The position numbers and the translations under genes were made by a program. Shown here piece by piece: positions 14,401 through 41,317 of a stretch of 64,000 nt of DNA. Each line of letters begins with the position of its first letter. Positions within the stretch are counted from its first letter, which is position 1. This DNA is from Siniperca chuatsi (lineage: Eukaryota; Chordata; Actinopteri; Centrarchiformes; Sinipercidae), in contig NC_058056.1 of the NCBI RefSeq assembly GCF_020085105.1, positions 13,018,929 through 13,082,928 on the forward strand, in the 5' to 3' direction. A model generated the notes under the pieces. It worked only from the letters and a program-made list of their open reading frames with translations. It was not told the origin of the DNA and ran no database searches.

Positions 14401-17400
14401 TTTAAAGGGTACAAATTCAGAACCAACAAGTGACATTTTGGGAGATGGCCCATGGAATATGTGACAATATCTCCTAAAAACTCCACTCTGGAAATATAAT
14501 CACATTATCAAAATTAAGGTATTTACTCAAAAATATTACTCAGCTACACAAACACTGAAATTAACTTTCAGTTTGTTTTCAATTTGTTTTCTGTAAGAGA
14601 AATCTACAGTAGAAACATTTCCTAATTAACAGCATGTCCTAGACAGAAAAGTGTTAAATGGTATTCAGTAGCATTGAGCCCACAAGTGTGATAGAGCACC
14701 ATCACCAACTCAAGCAGTTTGGTGCTCAGAATCCCAGGGCCTCCAGTGCATCCCAAAGGAACACTCAGCTTTCAATTACCTCCAATAACAGCACTTATCA
14801 GAGTCCTCAGCTTTCCCCAGAGATGGAGGGCTTGATGCCTGTGCTCAGAGGCCCACGACAGAGGCATTCATCATGGGGTGGAGTAACAGCTGGGGCCTGA
14901 GGAAGAGGCACGCGTCAAGCCCCTCTGGGACTAGACCGAGCCAGCATCCCATAGCCATTATTGGGTGTGCTGGTGGGAGGAGGGCGAGGGGTGGGGGATT
15001 AAGCGTGTGTTACATCCCCCTTCACATCCATGTTAATACATATGTACAAACATGAGTATACAGCTGTACGTGAGCAGTGCACAACTTGCACGAAAAAGCA
15101 GAAAACAACACTAGTGCTGTCTGGGTGTATTCTAGGCATAGCGGTGTGTTCTTGTAATAATGTTTGGTCCAGGTCCCCTTTCTCACCGCAGTAGGGTGAG
15201 TGAGTTTTCACTGCTTGATTGTGCTCTGCCCATTAACCAGCTTCCTCTTTAATGGTCCACATGTTGAAGGGGGAGGGGCAGTAAATCCTGTCCCCTGCCC
15301 TTGCTCTGCCGTGCCTCTGCGGAGTCTCGTTTACGGGTACTGAAGAGTGCACAAACATGATGAAAAAGTAGCTGAGATTTACAAGGCCTCCCCTGACAGC
15401 CAGGAAAAGGAGAAAATTAAACCAGAGAGCATTAAACAGGCACCCATTACAGGGCTGCTCCGACACCAATAATAACCATCATTGTGTCCCGTCATCCTGA
15501 GGTACATGACATGATTGCAAAGCCTGCAGGCCTGCACCTGTGACAGCTAACAGCTTTATGCCAGCCAGATTACATGCTTCTCTGGGTTTAGGGAAATCAC
15601 GGAGATTAGACACTTTTTCAACAAAATGAATTTGCAACTTGTGGTCTATGCAAATACAATACCTGCTACACAATCTATAACCTGTTAATATGTGGTTACA
15701 CGTATCTAGGCTTTTGTGAATCCTGTAGAATGTCTTTTTGGATATTTGTGCATTATACCATTGCAGCAAATTAAAAAAAAATTAAAAATTAAATCACACA
15801 AAGCAATGCTCTCATTACAAGCAGACCGCAGTGCATCAACTGCTCTTTCAACTACATCTACATCAGATCGCTTTGCTCCTATGTACAAGCACAAGTTGGT
15901 TGAATTTAACTGACTTGGAAAAAAAAAATCAATATGCATTTATTTATGTATTCCATCCCAGTAAGAGGGGGGTTATATCACAATTCTTCATTGCTTGTGT
16001 GCTTTTTCACTGGAAAAATAAATAGGCCTACCCATTTTTCTCTTAGGAAAATATGAGCACTTAGCTACATCTCTCTAATCCACACTCCATAAGGATTATG
16101 ACAATGGAGGCAGTAGGGAATGGATTAAAAACTAGATTTTGCATCCATCAAATGCTTGAGCACTTGTTGTATGGGCTCTTGTGGGCATGCCCTTGTTTCT
16201 TACCTTTTCCAATTCAACAATATTGACCTAAATCCATTATTTTACCTAAATTAAGACCTCAAAGTGAACTTATTTCTGCTGTTTGACAGGAATAGAGAGC
16301 TGATTTTAAGTGGCAAAGTTCCAGTTTCTACATGATCCATTCTGTCTTTGAATGAAAACAGAAGCCTATGTACAGTCAACCTGTTTGGGTTTTGAATGTG
16401 AAAGCACACAAGGACACTGTTAAATCCAATGGCTTGATACAGAAAGGCTATGAGCACCATCTAGTGGTAACATGTGTCTAACTAGGCGGCTTGTGATTAA
16501 CCTCAAATCATGTGTTTTGCAGTTGTTATCTGTGCATTTGCAAACGTGTCACTAGTGTTTTAGCAGAACAGGCAACAAACCAAAACATGTTAACATCAAG
16601 GCACCCTTTTAAGGTTGTATCAACACCTGTGCCTTTTACAAATACTGTACATTGCATGGTTTGTGTTGTTCATGTACTTACACTCCTCTAAGCCCAGCTG
16701 GTAAGCGAGGTTCTGAAGTCCTTTGACCTTCTCCATCAGGTTGGCTGTGGTCAGACTACCCAGCTCTACAGAAGGATAACAGGACCCATAATGAAAGCTC
16801 TTAGCTACATGTGACTAGTTTCAACAAAATGTTATCCCATTTGACAGGATTATATGTTAAGACTATGTCTGTCCACAGTCTTCCTGTTTAACATCAACTG
16901 TTGCAGGTACACGGAAAATGTTACAAAATAACAACACTTACCTTTCAACATTTCAATGTCCTCACTCTCTAGTTCGGCCATCCACTTGGGGGGCGAATTA
17001 GTGATGGGCTGTGATGTAACAAAAGTAGACAACTCATGAAAGATTTATAGTTCAGAACTATATATTACAGTATGTCAAGCCTATTTAATTATCTAGTTTG
17101 TAAATTACAGCGAATCTCACTCACATTTTTACAAGATGCAGCAAATTCTGCAACTCCGGGCACTGTATGAGAGATTACAGGATAATCAAGATTACAACAA
17201 CATAAAACACAATTCCATAGTGAGTAATTACACAAGAGCAGGGAGAATGTATAACTTACACTGCTCTGGCCACAGGTCTGGTGACGCTCTGTCCAACTTC
17301 TCAAAACTCAGCAAAGAGGACTCAAAATCGTCACCTATCACGACACAAAAAGTATTTTTGTTTTTTAACATTTCCTATGGAAAATGCATAAATTGCATAT

Positions 17401-18850
17401 TTGAAAGAATAAAAGTGCGAGCAGAGATGAACACTTGTCACCCAAAGTGGCTGCGTATATTTCTTGTTGCATGTATACCTCAGAACAACAAGAGTGGAGG
17501 AATTAAGATGAAAATGTCAGGGTTAAACCAATACAGCTGGCCTTTCACTTAATATTGCATATAGGCCGAGAACTGTCTTTAACCTCTGACCCAAACTACA
17601 TTTTAAAACAATAAACCCTGTAGTACCTTTTTAAAATAAAGTATGTTTTATCTAGACATTTGAACGTTACCACCATTTCTTCATCAAAAAGTTTAACTGT
17701 GACTTGAACTGGTGCAAGTCTATAATAAACAAGATCTAACTGTTTCAGTTACGCATCCAAAATAAAGCTAACAAGTTGTAGAAAATTCTATTAATATTAC
17801 ATAATCCATCACTACAATCAAGAAAAAAAGTTAATGTAGAGCAGCAGCCTTTTATGAAGAAAACATTTAGGAGTTGTTGTAATATGTACAGATTATACAT
17901 AACATACAATGTTTGTGTTTGATCCGACATGACAATTGCAACTTATTAATGCAACTTTCAAACAATATTAAATTTAAGCTCAGTGCTTCAATACTCCATA
18001 CATGTTCTGTACTATTTTAAGTTATGTCATGTACTCTCTGTTATATATACAAAACGTAGCAGTATATGGTAGCACATAAACATGCATATACAAATGTTAT
18101 GATATGAAATATGTTTGAAAGTGACCATCATCATGGAAGACAAAATAAATATAGTTATATGTTCACATACATAGTTTATAAATGGTAAACCTAACAGTAT
18201 GTCTTCATATATACATATTCATTTTATATAATTCGGTTAACGTCAGTCACTATGGTTAGACAACTGCAGCTTAGCAAGGGCATGGGGGCTACTCGGTTTA
18301 ATGTCATGTATGCAGTAGACTATAAGACTGCTTCACTGTAAAAACGTACAGGAAATCCAGCTTGAGTTCACAGTTTGCAGTATGTGCAAGAAAATCGAAA
18401 GAGTACCGCCAGTAAAATCCATAACTAATCACGATGTTGTGGAAACAGTGTAACTGTTACCCATACTATAAATAGAGGTTATTTAGCCTGTAGTACAGCA
18501 GCAAGCTTCCGAAGATAGCTATGATTATAGCTAGCAGCACCCACAGTTTCAGCTCTATGGGTCAAGCTGTTTGATGGGTTCAAGCTTTCTGTCTAACGTT
18601 AACGTTACTGTGTTTCCCTGTACACTGATCAGACTCAACACTGGGGCTAGTGAAGGCTTTAACCAACGAAAAACATCTCCAAACAGTAAAAATACAGCAC
18701 TAACATGTGTATTCTGTCGTCTCGGGTTGTTCGTGTAAGACAGCATACCAGTCGCTAACGATTTAACGTCCTTAAACATGTCAAATTTACAATTTATACA
18801 CAGCGTAGCAGGGTAAGGAATTAGAATTTACCTCCATTTGGAGACGCCAT
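7633..18850 (-). CDS. lin52: lin52, DREAM/MuvB core complex subunit LIN52
   Basis: Small subunit of the MuvB core (LIN9/LIN37/LIN52/LIN54/RBBP4), which represses or activates cell-cycle genes with p130/E2F4 or B-MYB (known role, nuclear). Six coding exons on the minus strand: 18832-18850 (MASPNGG), 17260-17334 (DDFESSLLSFEKLDRASPDL), 17125-17162 (LPGVAEFAASCKN), 16942-17008 (PITNSPPKWMAELESEDIEM), 16682-16765 (ELGSLTTANLMEKVKGLQNL), 7633-7688 (SREMTRGKFLNILERPKK then TGA). They total 339 nt = 112 codons plus stop; human LIN52 is 116 aa. The LxSxExL-type region (LLSFEKLDRASPDL) corresponds to the p107/p130-binding segment with the DYRK1A site. All junctions keep frame with GT-AG. Oddity: the last 56-nt coding exon is separated by a 9-kb intron. 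Confidence 0.95.
8287..8457. mobile_element. hAT-like non-autonomous DNA element remnant
   Basis: The left end is like CCAGTGGTACATCAAACTT. The right end, GATTGGGAACCACT, is the inverted form of the CAGTGGTTCCCAATC terminus typical of fish hAT-type elements. About 170 bp, no ORF. Confidence 0.45.
9120..9560. promoter_or_regulatory. Candidate conserved noncoding element in lin52 intron 5
   Basis: GC-balanced block free of simple repeats, with GCTAATTGG (about 9356), GTCATTAGG (about 9420), AAAATTAGG (about 9475) and GCAATTACA (about 9491), plus an ACAAAG SOX-like site (about 9413). Function inferred. Confidence 0.3.
10041..10602. mobile_element. Putative MITE with imperfect terminal inverted repeats
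   Basis: The left end, GTTTCCATCCACC followed by GCATTTTCCATTTGCAC, is echoed inverted on the right (GAATGGAAACATGC ... GATGAAAAC). AT-rich, about 560 bp, no coding capacity. I recall similar 'GTTTCCATCC' elements in fish genomes; family not assigned. Confidence 0.4.
10896..11315 (+). repeat. Dispersed teleost repeat containing a spurious 118-codon ORF
   Basis: The text (GCGTGTAACATGTAGGAGG, GAATAAGCCGTTTTTATC, GGAGGCCGCCATGTTGC, CTACAGTAGCCCAGAACGG, CTCCTACACGCTTGG) matches a high-copy repeat I recognise from many teleost genomes. The open frame at 10925-11281 has no family and lies inside it, so it is not called as a gene. Confidence 0.65.
11349..11433. repeat. (AC)n microsatellite, about 42 units
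   Basis: Uninterrupted AC dinucleotides over about 85 bp, just right of the dispersed repeat and just left of an ATTA-rich block. Confidence 0.97.
11440..11560. promoter_or_regulatory. Candidate ATTA-rich regulatory element in lin52 intron 5
   Basis: Five TAAT/ATTA-core sites in under 90 bp (TGATTAGG, TTGATTAGA, TCAATTACTAATTTT, GTTAATCAG), spaced in a way that resembles homeodomain enhancers. Inference from motifs. Confidence 0.35.
13570..13800. promoter_or_regulatory. GAG-rich repeat followed by candidate conserved noncoding block
   Basis: A short (GAG)n run at about 13577-13598 precedes a GC-balanced block (13620-13800) containing GATTGATGG, GCACATTAGC, GCAATCATATTCAGC and TTCTAATAGG. 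It is not coding in any frame I recognise. Confidence 0.3.
14690..15480. promoter_or_regulatory. Candidate noncoding conserved region in lin52 intron 5
   Basis: Two GC-balanced, repeat-poor blocks (14690-14960 and 15230-15480) in otherwise AT-rich intron. They contain no splice-flanked ORF and resemble developmental enhancers only in composition. Weak call. Confidence 0.25.
17335..18831. other. lin52 intron 1, AT-rich noncoding
   Basis: No exon, RNA gene or recognisable mobile element seen. AT-rich with many short direct repeats of TACAT/ATATG type. Confidence 0.5.
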
Positions 18851-19847
18851 CTTCAGAATAAACACGTGATAAACGACAACCAATGGCAACGGCCGTCCTC
18901 GGAGCTGACGTGTAGCGGTGTAGATCAGACAGATAGATTCAAAATACACATAATGCTGCTTCGCCCGAAGACAGTTGTCACATACACTTACAAACTGTCG
19001 AGGATTAAATGACACAGTAAAACCCACTTCACAAACACGTCACCAGGCGGCCCACTGGTTGATTGTCAGAGTATACAACGCAGCATCAAGGTGAAGCCAG
19101 AGGTATAAAAATACATTATGTACATTAACATTCACAGCATAACCGCCTCCTTTGGCTACATGAATATGTTAATGCTGCTGCATGTCAGCAATTTATTATA
19201 ATCTCATTTTCATGTTTTAGCTATTGAATGTTATTTTCTATGGGGAATACATAAATTCCCTATTTATAAATAATGTAGAAGAGTCTCAGACAGAATCAGA
19301 CTGTAAACAGAAATTTAAACTTCCTGGTGGTTTTGTTAAAAACGACTGAAAGTAGTATGTTTACTTTTGCCTCTGCCCCAGCTGTGAATAACTGACACTA
19401 AAAAAAAAATCCAAATTCCCAATGGCAGTTATTCAATTTTCATGGAGTCAAGTTTCATGGTATACATCTCATCTACATGACTACAGACCAATCACAATTG
19501 GTCTTATTTTTAGTTTTTTAATAAACGTATTATCACATTTCTATTATTTCTGATTTTGTGTCCTATCTTGTGTTACCTTACCTGTCTTATGCTGTTTGTA
19601 ACTCAGTTGTTTTTGCCTATCTTGGCCAGAACACTCTTGAAAAATATATTTAATCTCAAACACGTTCTCCTGGTTAAATAATAATAAGACATATCTCAGG
19701 CAAGTGTACAGAAAATATATTTTCTTGAAGCAGTTTCTGTTTCAAGCTTAAATTGTGGTCCAAGGTGAAAACTTAAATTTTGTTGACAAAATTAAGACGA
19801 AATACTGATATGAACAAAAGTAAGCACAGACTACAAGAATATCATTG
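18851..19847. other. lin52 promoter side and gap to pomt2
   Basis: The 1-kb gap between the lin52 start codon and the probable pomt2 poly(A) signal. The first about 250 bp upstream of lin52 has CpG-containing, GC-richer sequence (18860-19080) and probably holds the lin52 promoter. The rest is AT-rich and featureless. Confidence 0.5.
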
Positions 19848-19853
19848 TTTATT
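19848..19853 (-). terminator. Probable pomt2 polyadenylation signal (AATAAA)
   Basis: AATAAA on the minus strand, about 630 nt beyond the pomt2 stop codon, giving a plausible 3' UTR of about 650 nt (19830-20483). Confidence 0.5.
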
Positions 19854-20483
19854 GACCATACTGAAATGTACATGACCCTAAGAGTCAGTAGTAGTCTTAT
19901 AATGTAAAAGCAAAAGCCAGTACTGAACAGCACTAATACAAAATATCGGGCACTAAGATCAAGACAATCACAAACAAAAATACAGTCTCTGATAACTACG
20001 TAACAAAAAGTATTTTCTTTAAAAGTGACAAACAGGAAGATGCAGCATTTGAACGTTTCAGATTTACTTTCATTGGTTACTTCAGGCCCTTGAGCTTATT
20101 ATTGTGACATACAGGACACACATATACATATATAAGTCCAGGATGTAAGATGTGTTGTGAGTTAAGGCAGCTTGGTGACGGTTAGTGTCTAGATCAAATA
20201 CTCCACAACACTCTGGCTTTCATATTGCACTGATTCAGGTCTGTCTTACAGAGCATCCATTATACATTATAGACTACAATACTTGGAAATGATGAGACGC
20301 ATAAATACCCGGACAGGTAGAGATTCTATAGTAGTGTGTACAGTCAGTACCTTATGAAAATTATCTTTTTGTGTAAACCTTGTAGTACCATACGTCTGTG
20401 AGACACATGATTGATTAAAGTCGCTCTTATTCAGAACAGCTGTTATTCATCACAATATTAGTGACTTCTTCGTGCAGAGCTGA

Positions 20484-35233
<14,750 letters not shown>

Positions 35234-36540
35234 TAGGAAATAATACCTGTAATAAAATTACCAGACCCCTTTCCAAGCCAGGTAAGTCTAATATTTTAGT
35301 AACAATACCTAATCATACAGTAAAAATAGCTAGTTCATGAGTGATATCTAAATGATGTGAAGCTGTGCAGTCTAGGACAAATAACTACATTAGCATAGAT
35401 ATTAACACGACTTAATACTGGAGCATCAGGTTCTCAATATAGGCGCTACTGACAGTGAATGTCACACCTTTCCTACTCAAATTATTAGACATAATATTTG
35501 TTGTTTGTTGTCATCGTCGCCAAGCTATTAAGTCATTTTCATCGATAACGTACTTATCCTAGCTTGCTACTTTCTAACCAAGTATCCACTCGTCAAATGG
35601 CGGCATTAATAACAGATAACAAAGCGCTAACGGTCTCTATCGCCTCAAATTGCCATTTTACTATTCAAAGAGTTACATCACAGACTGTATTAGCAACACA
35701 GCGACAGCACGAGAGGTTGTAGCTCGACTCAACGAAACACGTATGAAGTGGTGAAGTGGTTTCTGGGAGGTGTATTCCACTGTATTATTTATGTGGGCAT
35801 GGTGTTGAAGGGTAAACACAATTTCCCAGGATCCTTCTGGAATATCCGGTTAACCAATGGGGAAAAGGTATGGAAAAGCTGAAAAAGCAGAGTCCGTGAT
35901 GTGCATTTCTACTTGGCCACTAGAGGAAGATATAGTCTAATAAATCATTTTAATGCTCATTTATTTTTCTTTCTTTCTTCTTCTTTAAAAAAAAAAAAAA
36001 TTGTTAATACAACGGGCATTTCCGGTCGCCAGTTTTGACTTATTTATAGTTGTGGAGGATTTAAAGTCTGTGGTTCATATCCGTTGTCTACCCAAACACC
36101 AGTGGTAAGAAAAAAAGTGCATTTGCTGTACTGTAAGTACAATTTTGAGGTATTCCGATTTTCTGTTCTGGTTCTGGCACTACATTTCAGAGGAAAATAT
36201 TGCACTCTTTACTACATTCATATGGCAGATATAGCTACTTTGCAGATTAAGATTTTCCTTTTCACTTCCACTTCCCTCACACTTACACAATAATGTGCCA
36301 GCGATCCATATACATACCTGAACCAAACAGTTCAAGAACTACACTGCTTAGTGTAAAAATAATGTCTAATGTCTAATTATTTTCAGTAGAAGTCATAGTA
36401 TAGCCTACTACATACTACAACTAACAAACTTACTGCTGTTGTTTTAATACAAAGAGCAAACTTCCATGGCAGCAAATTACTATTTGAATATACACATGAT
36501 AAATGCAATGTGTGTTGGGTGCCATTTTTCAAAGTAAATT
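35234..36540. other. pomt2 promoter side and intergenic DNA
   Basis: The first about 650 bp upstream of the pomt2 ATG holds CpG-containing sequence (35500-35760), a plausible promoter region. At 36118-36260 there is a short copy of the ACTTTTACTT-type dispersed repeat (CTACATTCATATGGCAG, CTACTTTGCAGATTAAGA). No gene seen. Confidence 0.5.
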
Positions 36541-38696
36541 ATGAAAGACATTGACATTTTTTATGTTTTTATTTTTATGACTGATAATGATTACAGTCAA
36601 GAGGTAAACAAAATGAATGAGCATGTTATTTCCAATGACCACAGCTATACAACAAGACATTTATCTCAAGTTATTTGCGGTTTTGAAAGGCTTTAAATAT
36701 TCCAACTTTGACCTAAATGTTAGACTTCCGGTCCAGTTCAGGCGACGATTTGAATAGCACAGTAAAGTACAGTGGACATCAAGTGGAGACATCTGTACAA
36801 CTGTAGGTTTATAGGTTATGAAGGGCATAAGTTGTCATTTTTTGTCATCCTCCAAAGTTAGAATTAGACTTTTTCTTGAGAGAAGTTCAGTCCATTAGAC
36901 AAATAATGCCATTATTTTCTTAAACCTGAATATAAAAGACAAAAACGTATGAGTGGGAGTTCAGAAACTAAACGAGTAGGCCGATACTGTCTATTAAAGA
37001 TCCATGCCATAAGGATCCAACAGAGACTAAAAGAAATAATGTTCACAATTACTTATATTTAGCCATAAAGTTGTGACGCACAGAAGTTGGTGCTTGCATT
37101 TCAAAAGCATTGTCTTTGTAATGAACTTGAAGAGACAAAATGTCTGTGATTAGAACAGTGCTGCCACTTCCAAAAAATATATTTCATTGTCTGCTCCACA
37201 GGGCAGGGTATACACACAGTTCCTCTGGTACAGTGTCAGCCACTCTCCTCATACATAAAAAGATATGCTTTAAAAAACATTTTTACAGACATGTATAAAT
37301 CTACAAAGCTATAATGCCGGATTTTTCTTACATTTTATGCTTTATGTCAAACAAAGTATTGGTTGTGCTATAATGCATTAAGAGAATATGTAACAAAAAT
37401 AATACATAGTACTAGATCTGTACAAAATATACCAAACCTCTCCAACAAAGCCTTTGTCTTTACATGCATTCAGAGATGCACACATGGGAATGGTCTGATG
37501 TGACATCTGGGATCCAATTGCATTGCGGTTGAATGTAAAATCCTTTTGCCTGTGTGATACTGGTACATAAAACCTATCTTTCACTTTAAGCAGTGATAGT
37601 TGTGGATAATTTCAACTAACTTATCTTCTGTAGTGTCAGAAGTTAGGCTAGAATCTAGAATCAAACTTTGATAAGTTATGGTACATATGGTTTTTACAGA
37701 ACTATAAAACAAGTTAATACTGAAAAAAAGAAGAAATAAATTGGGATCAGCAACCGAGTCCATGTTTTCCTACTTCATTGCTGGTATTAAGATTGTTAAA
37801 ATGGTGTCAAACAGAGGAAGGCAGTTTATACCTATTGCACCTTTTACGAAAACATTACATAGATCATCATATACATCTACAGTCTTTCCAGGTCCACGTA
37901 AAGGCTGAAGTTTTTGATGTGTAAGTTTGGCTGTGTTGACTTCCCAGTTCTTGGTCCAGAGATTCTTTGACTTCAGCTCGTAGTTAATCTTGAAGAATAG
38001 AAAGGCAGCTGTGGGAAAAGTTCTCTCTTTGAATTTCTGATGTTTGTCAGCCCTGGCATCCATTTAGTCCAAGGTCAATGCTAATTACAATGACTGAGAT
38101 AATATTGGGCAAACACAAGCTGATTTGTGAGTGGCTGATTTCTTGTGACATTCCTTCTTTTACAAAAGATATTTATTATCTCCCCACGCTGTCTCTGAGG
38201 TCAATTGGTGAGACAAATAAAAACAAGAGGAATCAAGTATGCCCTCTGAAATAGGTTGCTTTCTTAGTTTGCAGAGGCCCGTCATGTAAATGAAATAAAT
38301 AACACAACTAAAAAAAAAAAAAAAATGATAGAGAAAATAATGTGGAAAATATATCTGCATATCAAATTGCCTGGGTTTACTGAATAACAAAGATCAGTCC
38401 ACAACATCCCTTTTAGGCAAATGGATATCTGGTGAATACTAAATCCCATGTAATACATTCACTGCACAATTCCTGGTCCTCTTGAATGTGTATGAAGGGG
38501 GATCTGAATGTGTTCTGTGCTGAACGCAAGTGTGTGTGCTTTTGTATCTATGTTTGTGTCTGTATGTAGGGAAACGTGTTTGGACGTCTCAGCAGTACTG
38601 TTGGAGGTTTAGTGCCAGGCCCTTGGGGAAAGGGCCGAGGGGTGTAAGGTGATCTTTGAGGGAGCAGGAAAAGCCAGCGCTCCAACAGTCATTGTC
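36541..38696 (-). other. Probable ltbp2 3' UTR and downstream flank
   Basis: No coding sequence recognised. Minus-strand AATAAA at 38172-38177 would give a 3' UTR of about 540 nt. Other AT-rich candidates lie further left, so the end is not fixed. An A-rich run sits at about 38310-38325. Confidence 0.4.
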
Positions 38697-41317
38697 TCAG
38701 TTTCCTGTCTCCCCAAGCCCAGACTCTGGGATCGCTGGGATGCACTCGTGTGGCTTGGCAGAGGCCACGAAGCCCGGCAAACAGGTGCACTTGTAGGATC
38801 CCTCTGTGTTGGTGCACTGCCCGTTCTGACACAAGGGCACCTTGTCGCTGATGTCCTCACACTCGTTTATGTCTGCAGGAAGAGGAGACATGACGAGTTA
38901 GTCAGCAGGGAGATTTCACAGCTGAAACAGCTGCCTGCGCCACATCTGCTGCTGAGTGGTGGGATACTGGAATAGAAAAGTCATTCATACTTCTGATTTC
39001 ACTTTAACTTTGCTTCCTTCCTTCCTCCCTCCCTCCTTTCTTCCTCCATCCTTCTTCAACCCTTCGTATTCCCTTCTACCCCCCTTCTCTCGCTCTCTCC
39101 CTGCCTTCTCTCTTTCCCTCCTTTCTTTCTTCCTTCATTTCTCCCTCTCTTCTTTCTTCCTTCCTTACTTCCTCCCTCCTTCTTCCTCCCTTTTTCTTCC
39201 CTTCGCCCTTCTTCCACCCTCTCTCCCTTCCTTCCTCCCTTCCTCCTTTTCCTTCCTTTCTCCCCCTTCCTCTTCTTCCTCCCTCTCTCTCTCCTTCGTT
39301 CCCTTCTTTCCCTTCATCCTTTCCTTTCTTCCTTCTCTAATCTTCTTAACTCCAATTTTGGTAATTTCTGTATTTTAAATTTGAGTTTCAAATTCATTCT
39401 TGACCTTGGAAACACACACGCAGCTGACAAAGCAACCTCACCTCAAAGTTCATTTAGCAACTGTTCTGGAGCTTTCTGTCATATCCCATGACCTTCCTCA
39501 GCAGACAGAGTTGAAACTCAAAAAAATTACTTTAAAACTCAACTGTCAAACTAACATGGAAGAGAAGTCCTTAAAGTGCTCAGAAAAAAATGGAAATTTG
39601 AACATCTACAATTCTAATGATTAGTCGATAAATTGATTAGACGACCAAAAGAAAATGAATTAGCAACTATTTTGATAACCCATTAATCTTTTCATTTTTC
39701 GAGCAAAAATGCCAAACATTCTCTGGTTCCAGTGTCTTAAATGTGAGGATTTGCTGCTTGTCTTTGTCTTACATTATAGTAAATTATATTATAGTCAGCC
39801 CTGCGACGAGTTGGCCACTGTCCAGGGTGTACCCTGCCTAAGGCCCAAAGTCACTGGGATAGGCTCCAGTCACCCGCGACCCCTAACGGGACCAAGCGGT
39901 AGAAAATGGATGGATGGATGGATATTATAGTCAATGTAATATTTTGGGGTTTTGGACTGTTGGTCAGACAAAATCGTTAGTTGCACCCCAATACAAATTC
40001 ATGACAACTGGGCAAACTCCATGTGCTGATAAAGTTCATGTGATATGATCAAAAGCTATATGCTTTTCATATAGAGCTGATATATGGCTCACTGCGACAG
40101 AGTTGGCCTATGTCCACAACAGCTACTAAATGGACCTGGAGGTGAGATTGTTGAAAACGTTATGCAATCTTGTGAGCAATAACCAAATGTGTTTTCATTT
40201 GTTCCACAAAAGTTCACATTTGGAGGTACAAGGTTTTCACTCAACACCAATGATATGTTGCATAATATCTTATCTCTTATATCTTTAATCAAACATGCCG
40301 TCATGTTGCGTGTCGCCTGGATAGGATCTGAACTTGAATTCCCAGCCATCTCGATCATTGAACTGTTCAGAATGATGGTAAAATTAACAATGCACTGGAT
40401 TATGTTTCCTTTTGGCCTTCAAGTGTTTTTTTCCACCCTTCTTCAGCACGGGAGGTCTGATTGTCATTTCATAGCGGTCAATCTCAAATGACCCTCCTTC
40501 TGTTTATGTCATGTTCTGCTGGGGAATCGCTGGTAGTGATATTTATAAAAGGAGGCATGGCACGAGTTGCACAGCTCCCACATGTTTCCACAGTGTTGGA
40601 ATTCAATCACTTCCTTGGGAAAACGTCAGGCCTTGGAGATGATAAGCTCGTGTGCAGACAAAATATTGTAATCATAGCATTTCATTACAACAAGACAGTC
40701 TCACTTTCTTAAAAAACAAACAAAGTACACTTAAAAGATATAATATCTCATGTAATACACTGAGTGGCTAAGATTCAAGGCCTCCTTACTCTTGGCAGTG
40801 TGTGACTAGGGAATTTCAGACCAAAGGGTAACACACTGGTTTTGAGGAGTAAACTGCTTTCATTAGGTTCCCATAAAATATAACTTAATGAAAGGTTGTT
40901 AAATTCAAAGCTTCTCCTTGAGCTTGATGATATACTGCATGAAGAGTTACCTCACTGAAATTAATCCAAGACCTGGCTCCAGAAGGCTTAAACCTGAAGG
41001 GAGAGTTCACTGCGGTTTGATTTCAAGATTCAACACCACATTTTGAAACCAGATTAAATTGTGATTGATTCCCTATTGATTCTAGGAAGTCCCTGAACAT
41101 TTTTACTTGGAACACAGAGTCTAAATGTGGGTGGTCTGTTGAGAAAGATCCTGGGGAAAGAACTCACCTATACAGGCCATCTTATTTAGGTCAAATTCGT
41201 AACCGTCGAAACAGTCGCAGGTGTAACCTTCTCGCACACGAACGCAGCGGCCGTTTTCACACCCGTTCAGGATTCCACATTCCTCTGCTCGGAGACCCTC
41301 AAAGCCATCGTAGCGCT
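38697..41317 (-). CDS. ltbp2: ltbp2 C-terminal EGF modules 21-22 and stop
   Basis: Exon 41168-41317 ([20 protein letters not shown] ... [13 protein letters not shown]) and final exon 38697-38872 ([19 protein letters not shown] ... [18 protein letters not shown]). These correspond to the conserved paired C-terminal EGFs of LTBPs. The 2.3-kb intron between them carries a polypyrimidine tract and nested repeats. Confidence 0.93.

Larger units (their letters stand above)
7689..16681. other. lin52 intron 5, 9 kb, noncoding with repeats and candidate enhancers
   Basis: No coding exon was recognised between the fifth and sixth lin52 exons. It contains MITE-like and dispersed repeats (entered separately), a long CA microsatellite, and several GC-balanced ATTA-containing blocks between about 9100 and 15600 that look like conserved noncoding DNA. 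ORFs of 60-150 aa here show no domain and are treated as chance. Confidence 0.6.
38873..41167. other. ltbp2 last intron
   Basis: Holds the 335-bp polypyrimidine tract, the family A repeat and its nested LINE-like insertion (separate entries). The remainder (39990-41160) shows no exon or recognised repeat. Confidence 0.6.

Noticed and set aside
38956..39378. 140-codon plus-strand ORF rich in S, F, L, P
   Set aside because: Direct translation of the polypyrimidine tract; low-complexity artefact.
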